NCBI GenBank assembly: GCA_965284315.1
Contig: OZ260072.1
Location: forward strand, 186,001 to 250,000
DNA from: PCRC01 sp017848435
GTDB lineage: Bacteria > Pseudomonadota > Gammaproteobacteria > Burkholderiales > Burkholderiaceae_C
DNA length: 64,000 nt
Direction of reading: 5' to 3'
Positions 42,211 to 51,297 of this stretch are shown here, in pieces. Position numbers and translations under genes: made by a program. How positions within the stretch are numbered: position 1 is the first letter of the stretch; each line of letters begins with the position of its first letter. Below the pieces are notes generated by a model, which ran no database searches, was not told the origin of the DNA, and saw nothing but the letters and a program-made list of their open reading frames with translations.

Positions 42211-43104
42211 ATGAAACAACTGTTTGCCGCCCTGCTGGTTTCTGTATTTCTGACCTCTTGTGGCGGGGGTGGTTCCAACGGCAGCACACCAACGCCGCCC
42301 AAGGCAGTGCTGGTTGGTGAAATCTTTTCTACCCCGTCGCAACTGAATACGGCCGATCTGGCTTTTACCGCCGGGTATGCCGGCAACCTGACAACGTCAC
42401 GCGCGATCAAAGCTGCCGGCAAAACCAACCTGCTGGATTTGTTGCTGATGTTCCCAGCACCGACGGCGCAAGGCCGCGTGCTGGACCGCCTTCTGCCTGA
42501 TGCAGAGCAGCGGCTGGTTCAATACGTTGCAGCCAACGGCGACTTGCTCACACCCGGTGTGCGGGTGTTGGTGCTTGATGAAATATTCTGGAATCCGCCC
42601 GACCAGTCCGACTCGGATGCGGTGCTGCAACCCCAGCTTGATGCCTTCAAGGCAGCGGTGGCCTTGGTGAGAAAACACATTCCTGGTGCAGCCATTGGCA
42701 TCACCGTCACGCCCTATGCAACCTTCGGGCGACCCAACACCTTGAGATTCATCCAGATGGCGCTTCGCGACCTGGATTGGGTTGGCACAGACCCCTACTG
42801 GCTGGGCGATGCTGCCGTCATTCCGGCCCTGCACAATTGGTCGGCCACTTTCCACACCTTGGCCAAATCGGTCAAACCAACGCTGGAGACCTGGTTCATC
42901 GCCCAAGCGTTCAGGCTGTCGTCATACGACCTGCCAACCTTCAATGCCTACATCGCACAGCACCTGCTGGACGCTGAGCGCTACGACAACGTCCTCTTCT
43001 TTGGCTGGCAATTCGCTTCGGAGCTTGACCCTTCGTCTGCTGGGATTAATTTTCCGGTAGAGACCAAACGCCTGTACCGAAAGTACCTGAAGTCAACGCC
43101 CTAG
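42211..43104 (+). CDS. Lipoprotein of unknown function, possible TIM-barrel fold
   Basis: 297 residues. Lipobox LTSC (Cys 18) followed by a Gly/Ser/Thr linker, so anchored in the periplasm or outer membrane. The body has barrel-like alternation with VRVLVLDEIFWNPP, AAIGITVTPYATFG and DLDWVGTDPYWLGD, phrases reminiscent of glycoside-hydrolase-like barrels where Glu/Asp sit at strand ends. I do not recognise a named family. The gene is visibly less GC-rich than its neighbours, which suggests recent acquisition. Confidence 0.65.
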   Translation: MKQLFAALLVSVFLTSCGGGGSNGSTPTPPKAVLVGEIFSTPSQLNTADLAFTAGYAGNLTTSRAIKAAGKTNLLDLLLMFPAPTAQGRVLDRLLPDAEQRLVQYVAANGDLLTPGVRVLVLDEIFWNPPDQSDSDAVLQPQLDAFKAAVALVRKHIPGAAIGITVTPYATFGRPNTLRFIQMALRDLDWVGTDPYWLGDAAVIPALHNWSATFHTLAKSVKPTLETWFIAQAFRLSSYDLPTFNAYIAQHLLDAERYDNVLFFGWQFASELDPSSAGINFPVETKRLYRKYLKSTP

Positions 43105-43114
43105 CCGCGCCTTT

Positions 43115-44920
43115 TCAGCGCGTCGTGGCCGGCAACCCGAGTTTCGGCACCCAGATGTTGCCCGACACCTGCACCGGCATCACGCTGGCCTTGGGCAGGT
43201 TGAGGCTGGTGGAGCCGGTCAACAGGTACTGGTCTTTGCCACCGTAAAGCAGCAGCACCAGTTTCTCACCCGGCTTGAGGCGCGCGGCCACGCCGCTCAT
43301 GTCCACATCGTGGCGGCCGAGGCCCTTGAGCGGGGTGATCTGGTTGTCCAGCAGCTCGTACACCGGCAACGCGCTGTGCTGAATGCCAAGGCCGGCAAAC
43401 AAAATCGGCGTGCCACGGGCCAGCGGGCTGCCAGCACGCAAGTCCACCTCCAGGCGGGGAATGCCACCCACCACTTCGCCACCGGCGGGTGCGGTGAACA
43501 GCGGTACCGCCACCGGCACCTCAGGCACGCCCGCCACCACGGTGGTGCTGCGCACCGGGAACTGGGTGCCCGCACGGCCCACCGTGAGTTCGTCCACCAG
43601 CGCCGCGTCGGTGCCGGCAATCGACAGGCAAATCTGCTTGGGCACGGCCGAAGCCGCGCCCGCAATGCCCTTCAGGTGCTCTTCAAAAAATCCCAGTGCG
43701 CCGGCGGCAGGGTCCACGGTGCCGCATTTCTCATTCAACACATCGGCCGGGTGGTAGACCAGCTGGCCCAGGTCGGGCGTGACCTGCAGCGTGTTGTGGC
43801 CCACCTGGGTGGTCAGCAGCCGCACGTCGCCGCCCTGCTTCTTGAAGCAGGCGTAGTTGCTGTGGCCTTCGTTCAGGTTGAACAAGGTGTCGCGTATGCC
43901 TTGCACCAGCAGCACATTGACCTTGCCACCGGGCACCGGTGGGCGTTCAGGCCGGGTGCCTGGGCCGCCATTGGTCGCGACCGGGTTGCCTTCGCAGAAG
44001 TAGCGGTTGCTGTGGTACAGCAGCAGGTCTTTCAGGCCCGGGGACAACTCGTTCTGGGCGAACGAGGTGATGAAGCCGTTGAAGATGAACGGGTCGAACC
44101 CGGTGAGGGTTTTCAGGCCGGTCAGGTTGCCAATGCCGAACAGCGCCACATTCCACAGCGTCTTGGGCACGTTGCCCTGGCCGAGGCTGTAGGTCAGGTC
44201 GTAGGGTGCCCACATCGGCACCATGGCGTCGAGCCGTTTCTTCGGGTCGATGTTGTGGATCAAATACTGGAACATGCCGCCGTAGGAGGTGCCGATGGAG
44301 CCCAGCACCAGGTTGTGCGGGTCGGTGCCGTCGGCGCTCAGGCCGTACTTCAGCCAGGGCAAATTGGCCTCGGCCCAGTCGAGCACGGCCAGCAGGTCCT
44401 TGCCTTCAAAGTCGGGGTCCATCACACGGTCTGAGCCATTGCTGTCGCCATGGGCGCGCTCGTCGATGCTGATGACGCCGTAGCCCTTGTCGATGAAGAT
44501 GCCGATGTCGGTGAAGTCCGAGCCCAGCGGGTTGGCAAAGTCCACTTTCAGCGGGCCAAACGGCACGGGGCGGCTTTTGTAGCGTGCGCCCTGGAAACCA
44601 TGGCTGTGCAAGATGAGCGGGTAGGTTTGGCCCCCTTCCAGCGTGGCCGGCTCGAACACGGTGAAGGCCACCGTGTCGCCGGTGGCGGGCACCTTGATGA
44701 ACACCGAGTAGCTGCGGCCGGCACGCGATGTGCCCGGCGTGGGCGTGGCGGGCACCACCGTCGCGTCACTCACCGGCGCTGGCGCCGTGGTGGGTGCCAC
44801 CGCTGCAGCGCTGACACGCACCGTGTCTGGCGCAGCGGCCCCATCGCCACCACCGCACGCGGCCAACAGCGCAGACAAACCCAGCACCAAAGCCAGTCGA
44901 TAAACATGCATACCAATCAC
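43115..44920 (-). CDS. Alpha/beta-hydrolase lipoprotein (X-Pro peptidase/CocE-like)
   Basis: 601 residues. Lipoprotein signal (LLAACGGG, Cys near 22) and a Pro/Thr/Ala-rich linker to about 65. The hydrolase core has HSHGFQG (oxyanion), the nucleophile in GTSYGGM, a candidate acid in QGIRDTLFN and base in VGHNTLQV. The C-terminal 170 residues form a beta-sandwich-like domain as in CocE/S15 proteins. Periplasmic esterase or peptidase; substrate unknown. Start ATG 44920 or 44911. Confidence 0.78.
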   Translation of the reverse strand: MIGMHVYRLALVLGLSALLAACGGGDGAAAPDTVRVSAAAVAPTTAPAPVSDATVVPATPTPGTSRAGRSYSVFIKVPATGDTVAFTVFEPATLEGGQTYPLILHSHGFQGARYKSRPVPFGPLKVDFANPLGSDFTDIGIFIDKGYGVISIDERAHGDSNGSDRVMDPDFEGKDLLAVLDWAEANLPWLKYGLSADGTDPHNLVLGSIGTSYGGMFQYLIHNIDPKKRLDAMVPMWAPYDLTYSLGQGNVPKTLWNVALFGIGNLTGLKTLTGFDPFIFNGFITSFAQNELSPGLKDLLLYHSNRYFCEGNPVATNGGPGTRPERPPVPGGKVNVLLVQGIRDTLFNLNEGHSNYACFKKQGGDVRLLTTQVGHNTLQVTPDLGQLVYHPADVLNEKCGTVDPAAGALGFFEEHLKGIAGAASAVPKQICLSIAGTDAALVDELTVGRAGTQFPVRSTTVVAGVPEVPVAVPLFTAPAGGEVVGGIPRLEVDLRAGSPLARGTPILFAGLGIQHSALPVYELLDNQITPLKGLGRHDVDMSGVAARLKPGEKLVLLLYGGKDQYLLTGSTSLNLPKASVMPVQVSGNIWVPKLGLPATTR

Positions 44921-45085
44921 CTACAAAAACGTGTTGTGCGGACTTTGGCAGAGAAAAGGTGCAAACCTGTCCCTTACACGACACTGACTTAGGGCTTTGA
45001 CTCTGATCTGCCGAGCCGGGCACGGTTTCCGGGAATCGTTCACACTTTGGCTTGCGCTTCACAGCGCCAACCCCATGTCTTTCAG

Positions 45086-46075
45086 ATGATCCCCTTCTCC
45101 ATACTGGACCTTTCGCCCATCACCCAGGGCAGTGACGCCGCCCAGTCGTTCCGCAACACGCTGGACCTGGCGCAGCACGCCGAGCGCTGGGGCTACCAGC
45201 GCTACTGGCTGGCCGAACACCATGGCATGCCCGGCATTGCCAGTGCCGCCACCGCGGTGCTGCTGGGGCACGTGGCCGGTGGCACCGCCACCATCCGCGT
45301 GGGCGCCGGCGGCATCATGTTGCCCAACCATTCGCCGCTGGTGGTTGCCGAGCAGTTCGGCACGCTGGCCGCGCTCTACCCCGGCCGCATTGACCTCGGG
45401 CTGGGCCGCGCGCCCGGCTCCGACCAGGCCACCGCCCGGGCGCTGCGCCGCAACCTGTCGTCCGACAGCGACGCGTTTCCGCAAGATGTGGTGGAGCTGA
45501 TGGACTATTTGTCCGACCACCCCCGCCAGCCGGTGCAGGCGGTGCCGGGGCGCGGCGCCAAGGTGCCGGTGTGGATTCTGGGTTCCAGCACCTTTGGTGC
45601 GCAGCTGGCTGCGGCGCTGGGCCTGCCTTTTGCGTTTGCATCGCACTTCGCACCGGCACAGATGCTGCAAGCCATCGACATCTACCGCGACGGCTTCCAG
45701 CCTTCGGCACAGCTGGCCAAACCGCATGTGATGCTGGGCTTCAATGTGTTTGCGGCCGACACCGACGAGGAAGCCTGGTTGCTGGCCAGCTCGGCGCAGC
45801 AGGCCTTCGTCAACCTGCGCAGTGGCCGGCCCGCGCCGCTGCCGCCGCCGGTGCCCGGCTACCTCGACCACATTGGCCCACAGGAACGCGCGCTGCTGAA
45901 CAACGTGCTGGCCTGCTCGGCCATTGGCGCACCCGACACGGTGCACGCCGCGCTGCACGACTTCATTGCCCGTACCGGGGCCGACGAGCTGATGGTCACT
46001 TCACAGGTGTTTGACCACAAGGCACGGCTGAAGAGCTACGAAATCACCGCCGCACTGCAAACGGCCACGGCCTGA
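45086..46075 (+). CDS. LLM-class flavin-dependent oxidoreductase
   Basis: 329 residues of the bacterial luciferase-like fold: FSILDLSPITQGSDAAQ, RYWLAEHHGMPGIASAAT, RVGAGGIMLPNHSPL and DLGLGRAPGSDQ. This is the MsnO8/YhbW-like subgroup using FMN or F420-type flavin. Start ATG 45086 fits the family N-terminus. Substrate unknown. Convergent with the MgtC gene. Confidence 0.9.
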   Translation: MIPFSILDLSPITQGSDAAQSFRNTLDLAQHAERWGYQRYWLAEHHGMPGIASAATAVLLGHVAGGTATIRVGAGGIMLPNHSPLVVAEQFGTLAALYPGRIDLGLGRAPGSDQATARALRRNLSSDSDAFPQDVVELMDYLSDHPRQPVQAVPGRGAKVPVWILGSSTFGAQLAAALGLPFAFASHFAPAQMLQAIDIYRDGFQPSAQLAKPHVMLGFNVFAADTDEEAWLLASSAQQAFVNLRSGRPAPLPPPVPGYLDHIGPQERALLNNVLACSAIGAPDTVHAALHDFIARTGADELMVTSQVFDHKARLKSYEITAALQTATA

Positions 46076-46084
46076 CAATCCCCG

Positions 46085-46804
46085 TCAATCGCCCGTGGGG
46101 GAGAGGCTGAATTCAACCACAGCCGGCAAGGTGTTCAGGGTCAACGCCAGGGCGCGCAGGTTACCGGCCTGCATGGTGCGCACCATCATGCGGTACTCGA
46201 ACACACCGTCCTGCGCCTCCAGCCGGTAACTCAGGTTGGCGACGCTGAAGCCATGCTTGGCAAGCAAGGCCAGCAAGCCGGCTTCGGGCATCACCGCGTC
46301 GCGGCGAAACCGGGTCACCAACTGCGCGTACTGGTTGGTCGGCATGCGCAGCTCGATGTGGCGGAACAAGGCCAGCACACCCAGGGTCAGCAGGGTGGCC
46401 ACGCTGCCTGCGAAATAGAACCCCACCCCCATCAGCACGCCGATGGACGCGGTGATCCAGATCGAGGCGGCGGTGGTCAGCCCGCGCACCGACAGGCCTT
46501 CCTTGAAGATCACGCCGGCACCGAGAAAACCGATGCCGGTCATGATGCCTTGTGCCATGCGGGTCGGGTCCACCCGCACCACGTCGCTGCCGCCGCCGGT
46601 GAACCAGTACGACTGGTACAGCGTGACCAGCATCAGCAGGCTGGAGGCCAGGCACACCAGCGTGTGGGTGCGAAAGCCCGCAGGCCGCCCATGGAAGCTG
46701 CGCTCCAGGCCAATCAGGCCCCCGGCCAGCACCGCCGACACCAAATGCAGACCAATCTCGCTGTACAGCGTCAGGTGCGCTGCATCAAGCCAGGAACCCA
46801 CCAT
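46085..46804 (-). CDS. MgtC/SapB family membrane protein
   Basis: 239 residues. The MgtC domain spans 15-150 with AGGLIGLERSFHGRPAGFRT, MTGIGFLGAGVIFKEGLSVR and LTTAASIWITASIGVLMGVG, followed by a soluble C-terminal ACT-like region. Five membrane helices predicted by eye. MgtC-type proteins affect magnesium adaptation and virulence in pathogens; here the role is unknown. Confidence 0.9.
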   Translation of the reverse strand: MVGSWLDAAHLTLYSEIGLHLVSAVLAGGLIGLERSFHGRPAGFRTHTLVCLASSLLMLVTLYQSYWFTGGGSDVVRVDPTRMAQGIMTGIGFLGAGVIFKEGLSVRGLTTAASIWITASIGVLMGVGFYFAGSVATLLTLGVLALFRHIELRMPTNQYAQLVTRFRRDAVMPEAGLLALLAKHGFSVANLSYRLEAQDGVFEYRMMVRTMQAGNLRALALTLNTLPAVVEFSLSPTGD

Positions 46805-46902
46805 TGCGCCTCCTGTTGCATGCAGGGAATGCTACGCCGCCACGGTGCCACCGCAACGACCGATTCGGCATAAGCAACCGCCCGAATCGTCTGTGGCCCC
46901 GC

Positions 46903-47631
46903 TCAGCCGCGCCGGCTGCCCTGCCCGTTCTGCCGCGCCAGGTGCACCTGGTGCAGGGTGATCTTGCGCACCTCTTTCTGGCTGGTCTCGATGTGGGTGC
47001 GCAGCAGCAGCGTGGCCTGGTCGGCACGCCGGCGCTGCACCGCCTTCAGGATCTTGGCGTGTTCGTCGTAGGTGGCGTCGATGCGCGGCTGCTGGGTGAA
47101 GTCGAGCCGGCGGATCACGCGGATGCGCTCGGTCACTTCGCGGTGCACCCGGGCCATCTCGGCATTGCCCGCCCCCACCACCAGCGCGCAATGGAACGCC
47201 TCGTCCCACTGCGCCACCTGCACCGTGTCGGCGCTGCGCTGCGCGGCGGGCACCAGCCACACCGCCGCCAGGCTGTCCAGCAGCGGCTGGGCCAACGCCG
47301 CGGTGCCGGTGCACAGCCGCTGCACGGCGGTGGTCTCCAGCACCATGCGCAGGTCGTACAGCTGCTCGAAGCGGTCGAAGTCGAACGGCAGCACCCGCCA
47401 GCCACTGCGGAACAGCACCTCGATGAAACCCTCCTGCTGCAACCGGGTCAGCGCCTGCCGCACCGGCGTGCGCGACACGCCCAGCCGTTCGCTGATTTCG
47501 TTTTCCGTGAAACGGTCACCGGGCACCAGGGTGAAGGCGGCGATGTCGTGTTTGAGCTGGTCGTACACGTCTTCGGCACGCGAACGGAAGGCCGCCGACG
47601 CGGGCGGCTTGGGGACAGAGGTGGGCATCAT
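46903..47631 (-). CDS. GntR-family regulator, FCD (FadR) subfamily
   Basis: 242 residues: N-terminal winged HTH (FTENEISERLGVSRTPVRQALTRL, about 40-75) and an all-helical FCD domain whose metal-binding residues fit D..H in QWDEAFHCALV, H in RVHREV and H in YDEHAKIL. Last gene of the atzF-to-gntR operon, 29 bases after atzH. A perfect palindrome of the FCD-regulator type lies in front of atzF, so it probably represses the operon until an intermediate binds. Confidence 0.9.
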   Translation of the reverse strand: MMPTSVPKPPASAAFRSRAEDVYDQLKHDIAAFTLVPGDRFTENEISERLGVSRTPVRQALTRLQQEGFIEVLFRSGWRVLPFDFDRFEQLYDLRMVLETTAVQRLCTGTAALAQPLLDSLAAVWLVPAAQRSADTVQVAQWDEAFHCALVVGAGNAEMARVHREVTERIRVIRRLDFTQQPRIDATYDEHAKILKAVQRRRADQATLLLRTHIETSQKEVRKITLHQVHLARQNGQGSRRG

Positions 47632-47660
47632 CGGATGTTAGCTGGCACAGCGCGCCCGGC

Positions 47661-48035
47661 TCAGCCGAGCCAGCTGACGTGCGCGGCCACCACGCGCCAG
47701 CCTGCCTCGGTGCGCACCCAGGTCTGGCTTTGCCGGCCGGTGGCGGACTGGCCCATGCGCTGGAACTCGATGTTCACCGTGGCCGCGTCGTGGCCATAGG
47801 TGGTGATCTCGCGGCGCAGCGTGGTGCGGGCCAGCCCCCGCGGTGAGCGCCCGGCGCGAAAGGCCTGGATCGCCGCGTAGCCGTACAGGTTCTCGGTGGC
47901 GCCATAGCGCAATGTGTAGGGGCTGTCCCAAAACAATTCGTCGAGCACCGCCACGTCGTTGGCCACCAGCGCGGCCTCGTAGCGGTCGGACTGGTGGGTG
48001 ACTTCGGCCAGGACCTCGGGCAGATTGACCCGCAT
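47661..48035 (-). CDS. atzH: AtzH/HpxZ-like NTF2-fold protein (DUF3225)
   Basis: 124 residues of the NTF2-like fold: EALVANDVAVLDELFWDSPY, RYGATENLYGYAAIQAFRAG, RREITTYGHDAATVNIEFQR and a final WRVVAAHVSWLG. This is the family found beside AtzE-like amidases (AtzH in s-triazine users, HpxZ in oxalurate clusters). Reported as non-essential or vestigial for activity in the triazine pathway, role otherwise open. Its ATG overlaps the atzE stop codon by one base. Confidence 0.85.
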   Translation of the reverse strand: MRVNLPEVLAEVTHQSDRYEAALVANDVAVLDELFWDSPYTLRYGATENLYGYAAIQAFRAGRSPRGLARTTLRREITTYGHDAATVNIEFQRMGQSATGRQSQTWVRTEAGWRVVAAHVSWLG

Positions 48036-49420
48036 CACAGCACCGCCGGCTTGAAACACGCGGTGCCGGTCTGCTCCAGCACGCGCGCGGCGCGCAGCGC
48101 CAGGTCTTCGCGCCAGGGCGCGGTGATGATCTGCACGCCCAGCGGCAAGGCACTGCCTGCGGGCCACATCGGCGCGGCCACCACCGGACAGCCCGCGAAC
48201 GAGATGGGCTGGGTCAGCAGCCCCAGTGCGGGCCGGCACGGGTGGCGCACACCGTTGATCTCCAGCCACTCGGTGCCCAGCGGCTGCGCGACCACGGGCG
48301 TGGCGGGGGCGAGCAACACGTCCCACTGGGTGAACAGCGCGTTGACGCGGTCTCGGTAGACGCGGCGGAAGCGCTGCGCCTGCAAGTACCAGGCGGCGGG
48401 CTGCAAGGCGCCGGCGATGAAACGGTCCACCGACAGCGGCTCGAAGTCGTCCGGCCGGGTGCGCAAATCGTCCAGGTGCAGACTGCCGCCTTCGCTGGCG
48501 CTGGTGACGAAGGCGGCGGCACGGCCCAGCGCGGCGTCGGGCCAAAGCACGTCATCGCGCGCGCCCAGGGCTTTCGCGGCGCGGGCCACCACCTCGCGTG
48601 CGGCCGGGCTGGCGTGCGCATGGAAGTAGCCGCCGAGCACGCCGATGCGCAGGCCCTCAGTGCCCTGGCCCAGCGTTGGCAAGGCAGGCTGCACCGCCGT
48701 GGCATGGCAGCCCGGGTCCAGCGGGTCGGCGCCCTGCATGGCGTCGTAGCTGAGCGCCAGCAGGGCCACGCTGTTGGCGAACGGCCCGAGGTGGTCGATG
48801 CTGTGCACAAACGGGGTGCTGCCGCGCCGCGACAGCCGGCCAAAGGTGGGCTTGAGCCCCCACACGCCGCACAGCGACGACGGCACACGGATCGAGCCAT
48901 TGGTGTCCGACCCCAGCGCCAGCGGCACCTGCCCCGCCGCCACCGCCGCCCCGGAACCACCGGACGAGCCACCGGCGCTGCAGCGCAAATCATGCGGGTT
49001 GTGGCAGGCGCCGTCGTGGCTGTTCTCGGTGGTGAAGCCGTAGGCGTATTCGTCCATGTTCAGCGCGCCAACCAGCACCGCGCCGGCATCGCGCAGGCGC
49101 TGCACCAGCACCGCGTCGGCGGCGGCACGTGGGTGGCTGCGGTTGATTTTGGAACCGGCACGGGTGGTCACCCCCGCAATGTCGAACAGGTTCTTCACCG
49201 CGTACGGCACACCGGCCAGCGGTGGCAGGGGCTCGCCCCGCTGGCGGCGGGCATCGACCGCGTCGGCCTCGGCGCGGGCGCGGGCAAAGGTGCGGTCGGT
49301 GAAGGCGTTGACGCGGCCGTCGGTGGCCTCGATGCGGGCGAGGCACACGTCGAGCCACTCGCGCGCGCCCACGCGGCCCTGCGCCAATGCATCCACCATG
49401 TCGATTGCTACAGTATTCAT
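48035..49420 (-). CDS. atzE: AtzE-like amidase (1-carboxybiuret hydrolase catalytic subunit)
   Basis: 461 residues of the amidase-signature family. The catalytic Ser-cisSer-Lys triad is seen as K76 in VPYAVKNLFD, S152 in AGGSSGGSG and S176 in DTNGSIRVP. The sequence is of the AtzE/GatA type, which works with a small GatC-like subunit (AtzG) encoded just upstream. Expected reaction: removal of ammonia from carboxybiuret-like ureides. The start ATG and first codons (MNTVAI) lie inside a dispersed repeat copy, an odd origin for an N-terminus. Confidence 0.85.
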   Translation of the reverse strand: MNTVAIDMVDALAQGRVGAREWLDVCLARIEATDGRVNAFTDRTFARARAEADAVDARRQRGEPLPPLAGVPYAVKNLFDIAGVTTRAGSKINRSHPRAAADAVLVQRLRDAGAVLVGALNMDEYAYGFTTENSHDGACHNPHDLRCSAGGSSGGSGAAVAAGQVPLALGSDTNGSIRVPSSLCGVWGLKPTFGRLSRRGSTPFVHSIDHLGPFANSVALLALSYDAMQGADPLDPGCHATAVQPALPTLGQGTEGLRIGVLGGYFHAHASPAAREVVARAAKALGARDDVLWPDAALGRAAAFVTSASEGGSLHLDDLRTRPDDFEPLSVDRFIAGALQPAAWYLQAQRFRRVYRDRVNALFTQWDVLLAPATPVVAQPLGTEWLEINGVRHPCRPALGLLTQPISFAGCPVVAAPMWPAGSALPLGVQIITAPWREDLALRAARVLEQTGTACFKPAVL

Positions 49421-49470
49421 AGCTGATTCGCAAGGTTTCACTGTGGCTTGAAGGCCAAAGGGCAATAAAT
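49403..49470 (+). repeat. Dispersed ~70-bp repeat, copy 6
   Basis: GATTGCTACAGTATTCATAG, GCAAGGTTTCACTGTGGC and GAAGGCCAAAGGGCAATAAA in family order. It covers the junction between atzG (stop at 49438) and atzE (start at 49420), contributing both the end of atzG and the start codon of atzE. Confidence 0.7.
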
Positions 49471-49638
49471 TTCGGCCAATTCGTCGTGCGGGGCCAGTTC
49501 TACCTCCTGCAATAAGGCCGCCAGGGCCGCCGTGCGTTGCAGGTGGACAGCCACCCGCGCCGCACGGGCGTCGTCCATGGGCACCCCCAGCGCGGCGGCG
49601 CTGGCTTGGACGTAGGCCAGGGCTTGCGCTTCGTCCAT
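49438..49638 (-). CDS. atzG: AtzG-like small subunit (DUF4089)
   Basis: 66 residues: MDEAQALAYVQASAAALGVP, then RVAVHLQRTAALAALLQEVE and a final AEIYCPLAFKPQ. This is the DUF4089/AtzG pattern, related to GatC, which wraps around and stabilises the AtzE amidase. It lies immediately before atzE in the operon and three bases after the ABC ATPase gene. Confidence 0.85.
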   Translation of the reverse strand: MDEAQALAYVQASAAALGVPMDDARAARVAVHLQRTAALAALLQEVELAPHDELAEIYCPLAFKPQ

Positions 49639-49641
49639 GGC

Positions 49642-50463
49642 TCAGCGCCGCACTTCGCGCTGGAAAATCTCCAGGCTCAGCTTTTTGGTGGCAATGAAGC
49701 TCGGGTCCGACAGCGTGGCCACGGTGCGCGGACGCGGGTCTTCGTAACGCAGAATTTCCGCCACGCGGGTGGGGCGTTTGGTCAGCAGCAGCACCTGGTC
49801 GGCCAGGTACACGGCTTCTTCCAGATCGTGCGAGACCAGCAGCATGGTGGTGCCGGTCTGCATGAAGACCTCCTGCAGCTTCTCGCGGATGAACAGCGTC
49901 ATCTCGAAATCGAGCGCCGAGAACGGTTCGTCAAGAAACAGCACCTCGGGGCCGGGTGCCAGCGCGCGCATGATGGACGCAGTTTGCTGCTGCCCGCCCG
50001 AGAGTTCATACGGGTAGCGGTTCAAATCGAACTTCACGTCGAACGAGGCCACCAGTTCGGCCATGCGGCGGTCGACCTCGGCCTTGCTGCGGCCTTCCAG
50101 CTTGAGCGGGTAGGCGATGTTGTCGATGGTACGCATCCACGGGAACATCGCTTCGCGGTAGTTCTGGAACACGTAGCCGATCTTGGTGTCTTTCAGGCTT
50201 TTGCCGTCGAACAGGATCTCGCCGGCGTCGATCGGGATCAGCCCGGCGATCATGTTGATCAGCGTGCTTTTGCCGCAACCGTTGGGCCCGAAGACCGAGA
50301 CGATCTTGCCTTTGGGGATGTCGAGGTCGAAGTTCTCGTACAGCGGCCAGCCGGCAAAGTACTTGGTCATGCCGCGGATGGTGATGTGCGTGCCCTCGGG
50401 GCCGGGCTTGAAAACGGGCGCAGGCACATCGGCGTAGACGGGGCCATTGACGACGGTGTTCAT
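49642..50463 (-). CDS. ABC transporter ATP-binding protein (SsuB/TauB/NrtD class)
   Basis: 273 residues. Walker A FGPNGCGKST (about 57-66), signature LSGGQQQTASIMRALAPG, Walker B VLFLDEP, and H-loop VSHDLEEA. It belongs to the nitrate/sulfonate/taurine-type importer group. ATG overlaps the permease stop codon by four bases. Powers uptake of a small nitrogenous molecule for the atz enzymes encoded in the same operon; substrate inferred from context. Confidence 0.92.
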   Translation of the reverse strand: MNTVVNGPVYADVPAPVFKPGPEGTHITIRGMTKYFAGWPLYENFDLDIPKGKIVSVFGPNGCGKSTLINMIAGLIPIDAGEILFDGKSLKDTKIGYVFQNYREAMFPWMRTIDNIAYPLKLEGRSKAEVDRRMAELVASFDVKFDLNRYPYELSGGQQQTASIMRALAPGPEVLFLDEPFSALDFEMTLFIREKLQEVFMQTGTTMLLVSHDLEEAVYLADQVLLLTKRPTRVAEILRYEDPRPRTVATLSDPSFIATKKLSLEIFQREVRR

Positions 50464-51293
50464 CTTCCACTCCAGTGCACGATGCGGCGCTCGGCCACCA
50501 AAAACAAAATATTGAGCGCATAGCCCAGCGCTCCCGCCGCCAGGATGGCCGCGTACATGGTCTTGACGTTGAGCACCTGCTGCGCGTCGATGATGCGGTG
50601 GCCCAGGCCGTTGTCGGAGCCGATGAACATCTCGGCCACGATGACGATCACCAGCGCCATCGACACCGCCGAGCGCAGGCCGACAAAGCTGGGCTGCAGG
50701 CTTTCCCAGATCAGCACGTCCTTGAAGATTTGCCAGCGCGAGGCGCCCATCACTTTGGCCGCCATGACCCGCTGCTTGCGCGCATTGATGACGCCGTAAG
50801 CGCTGTTGAAGACGACGATCAGGAACGCGCCAAAGGCCGCAATCGCCACCTTGTTGATGTCGGACACGCCGAAGATCAGCAGGAACAGCGGAATGAGCGC
50901 CGAGCTGGGCGTGGAGCGGAAAAAGTCGATCAAAAACTCCACGCTGCGGTAGGCCTTCTCGTTGCTGCCCAGCAGCACGCCGAGTGGCACGCCGATGACG
51001 GCGGCAATCAAAAACGCCTGCACCGTGCGCCAGACCGTGACAACAAAGTCCAGCAACAGCGGGCCACCCAGCAGGCCGGTGACCAGCGTGGCGATGGTGT
51101 CGGACGGTGCGGGCAGCAGGATGGCCTTGATCCAGCCGGCGCGCACCACGATGTCCCAGATGACGAACAGCACCAAAGGGCCGACAAAGGGCAGGAAACG
51201 CCCCCACGGGAACTTCTTCGGCGGCGACGGTGCCGGGTTGCTAGCGCTCCAGGGGGCAGCGCTGCCGGGCTCGGAAATGGGGGTGTCGGCCAT
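50460..51293 (-). CDS. ABC transporter permease (SsuC/TauC class)
   Basis: 277 residues with six membrane helices after a Pro-rich cytosolic start. The coupling EAA loop reads AAKVMGASRWQIFKDVLIW. Partner of the ATPase encoded four bases into its end and of the binding protein encoded just upstream. Start ATG 51293 is the first in-frame Met with a plausible cytosolic N-terminus. Confidence 0.92.
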   Translation of the reverse strand: MADTPISEPGSAAPWSASNPAPSPPKKFPWGRFLPFVGPLVLFVIWDIVVRAGWIKAILLPAPSDTIATLVTGLLGGPLLLDFVVTVWRTVQAFLIAAVIGVPLGVLLGSNEKAYRSVEFLIDFFRSTPSSALIPLFLLIFGVSDINKVAIAAFGAFLIVVFNSAYGVINARKQRVMAAKVMGASRWQIFKDVLIWESLQPSFVGLRSAVSMALVIVIVAEMFIGSDNGLGHRIIDAQQVLNVKTMYAAILAAGALGYALNILFLVAERRIVHWSGR

Positions 51294-51297
51294 GGCA

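Noticed and set aside
49642..51207. A 521-residue frame joining the ABC ATPase to upstream sequence
   Set aside because: Everything beyond the ATG at 50463 is an out-of-frame reading of the permease gene, which has a clear ABC permease product in its own frame.
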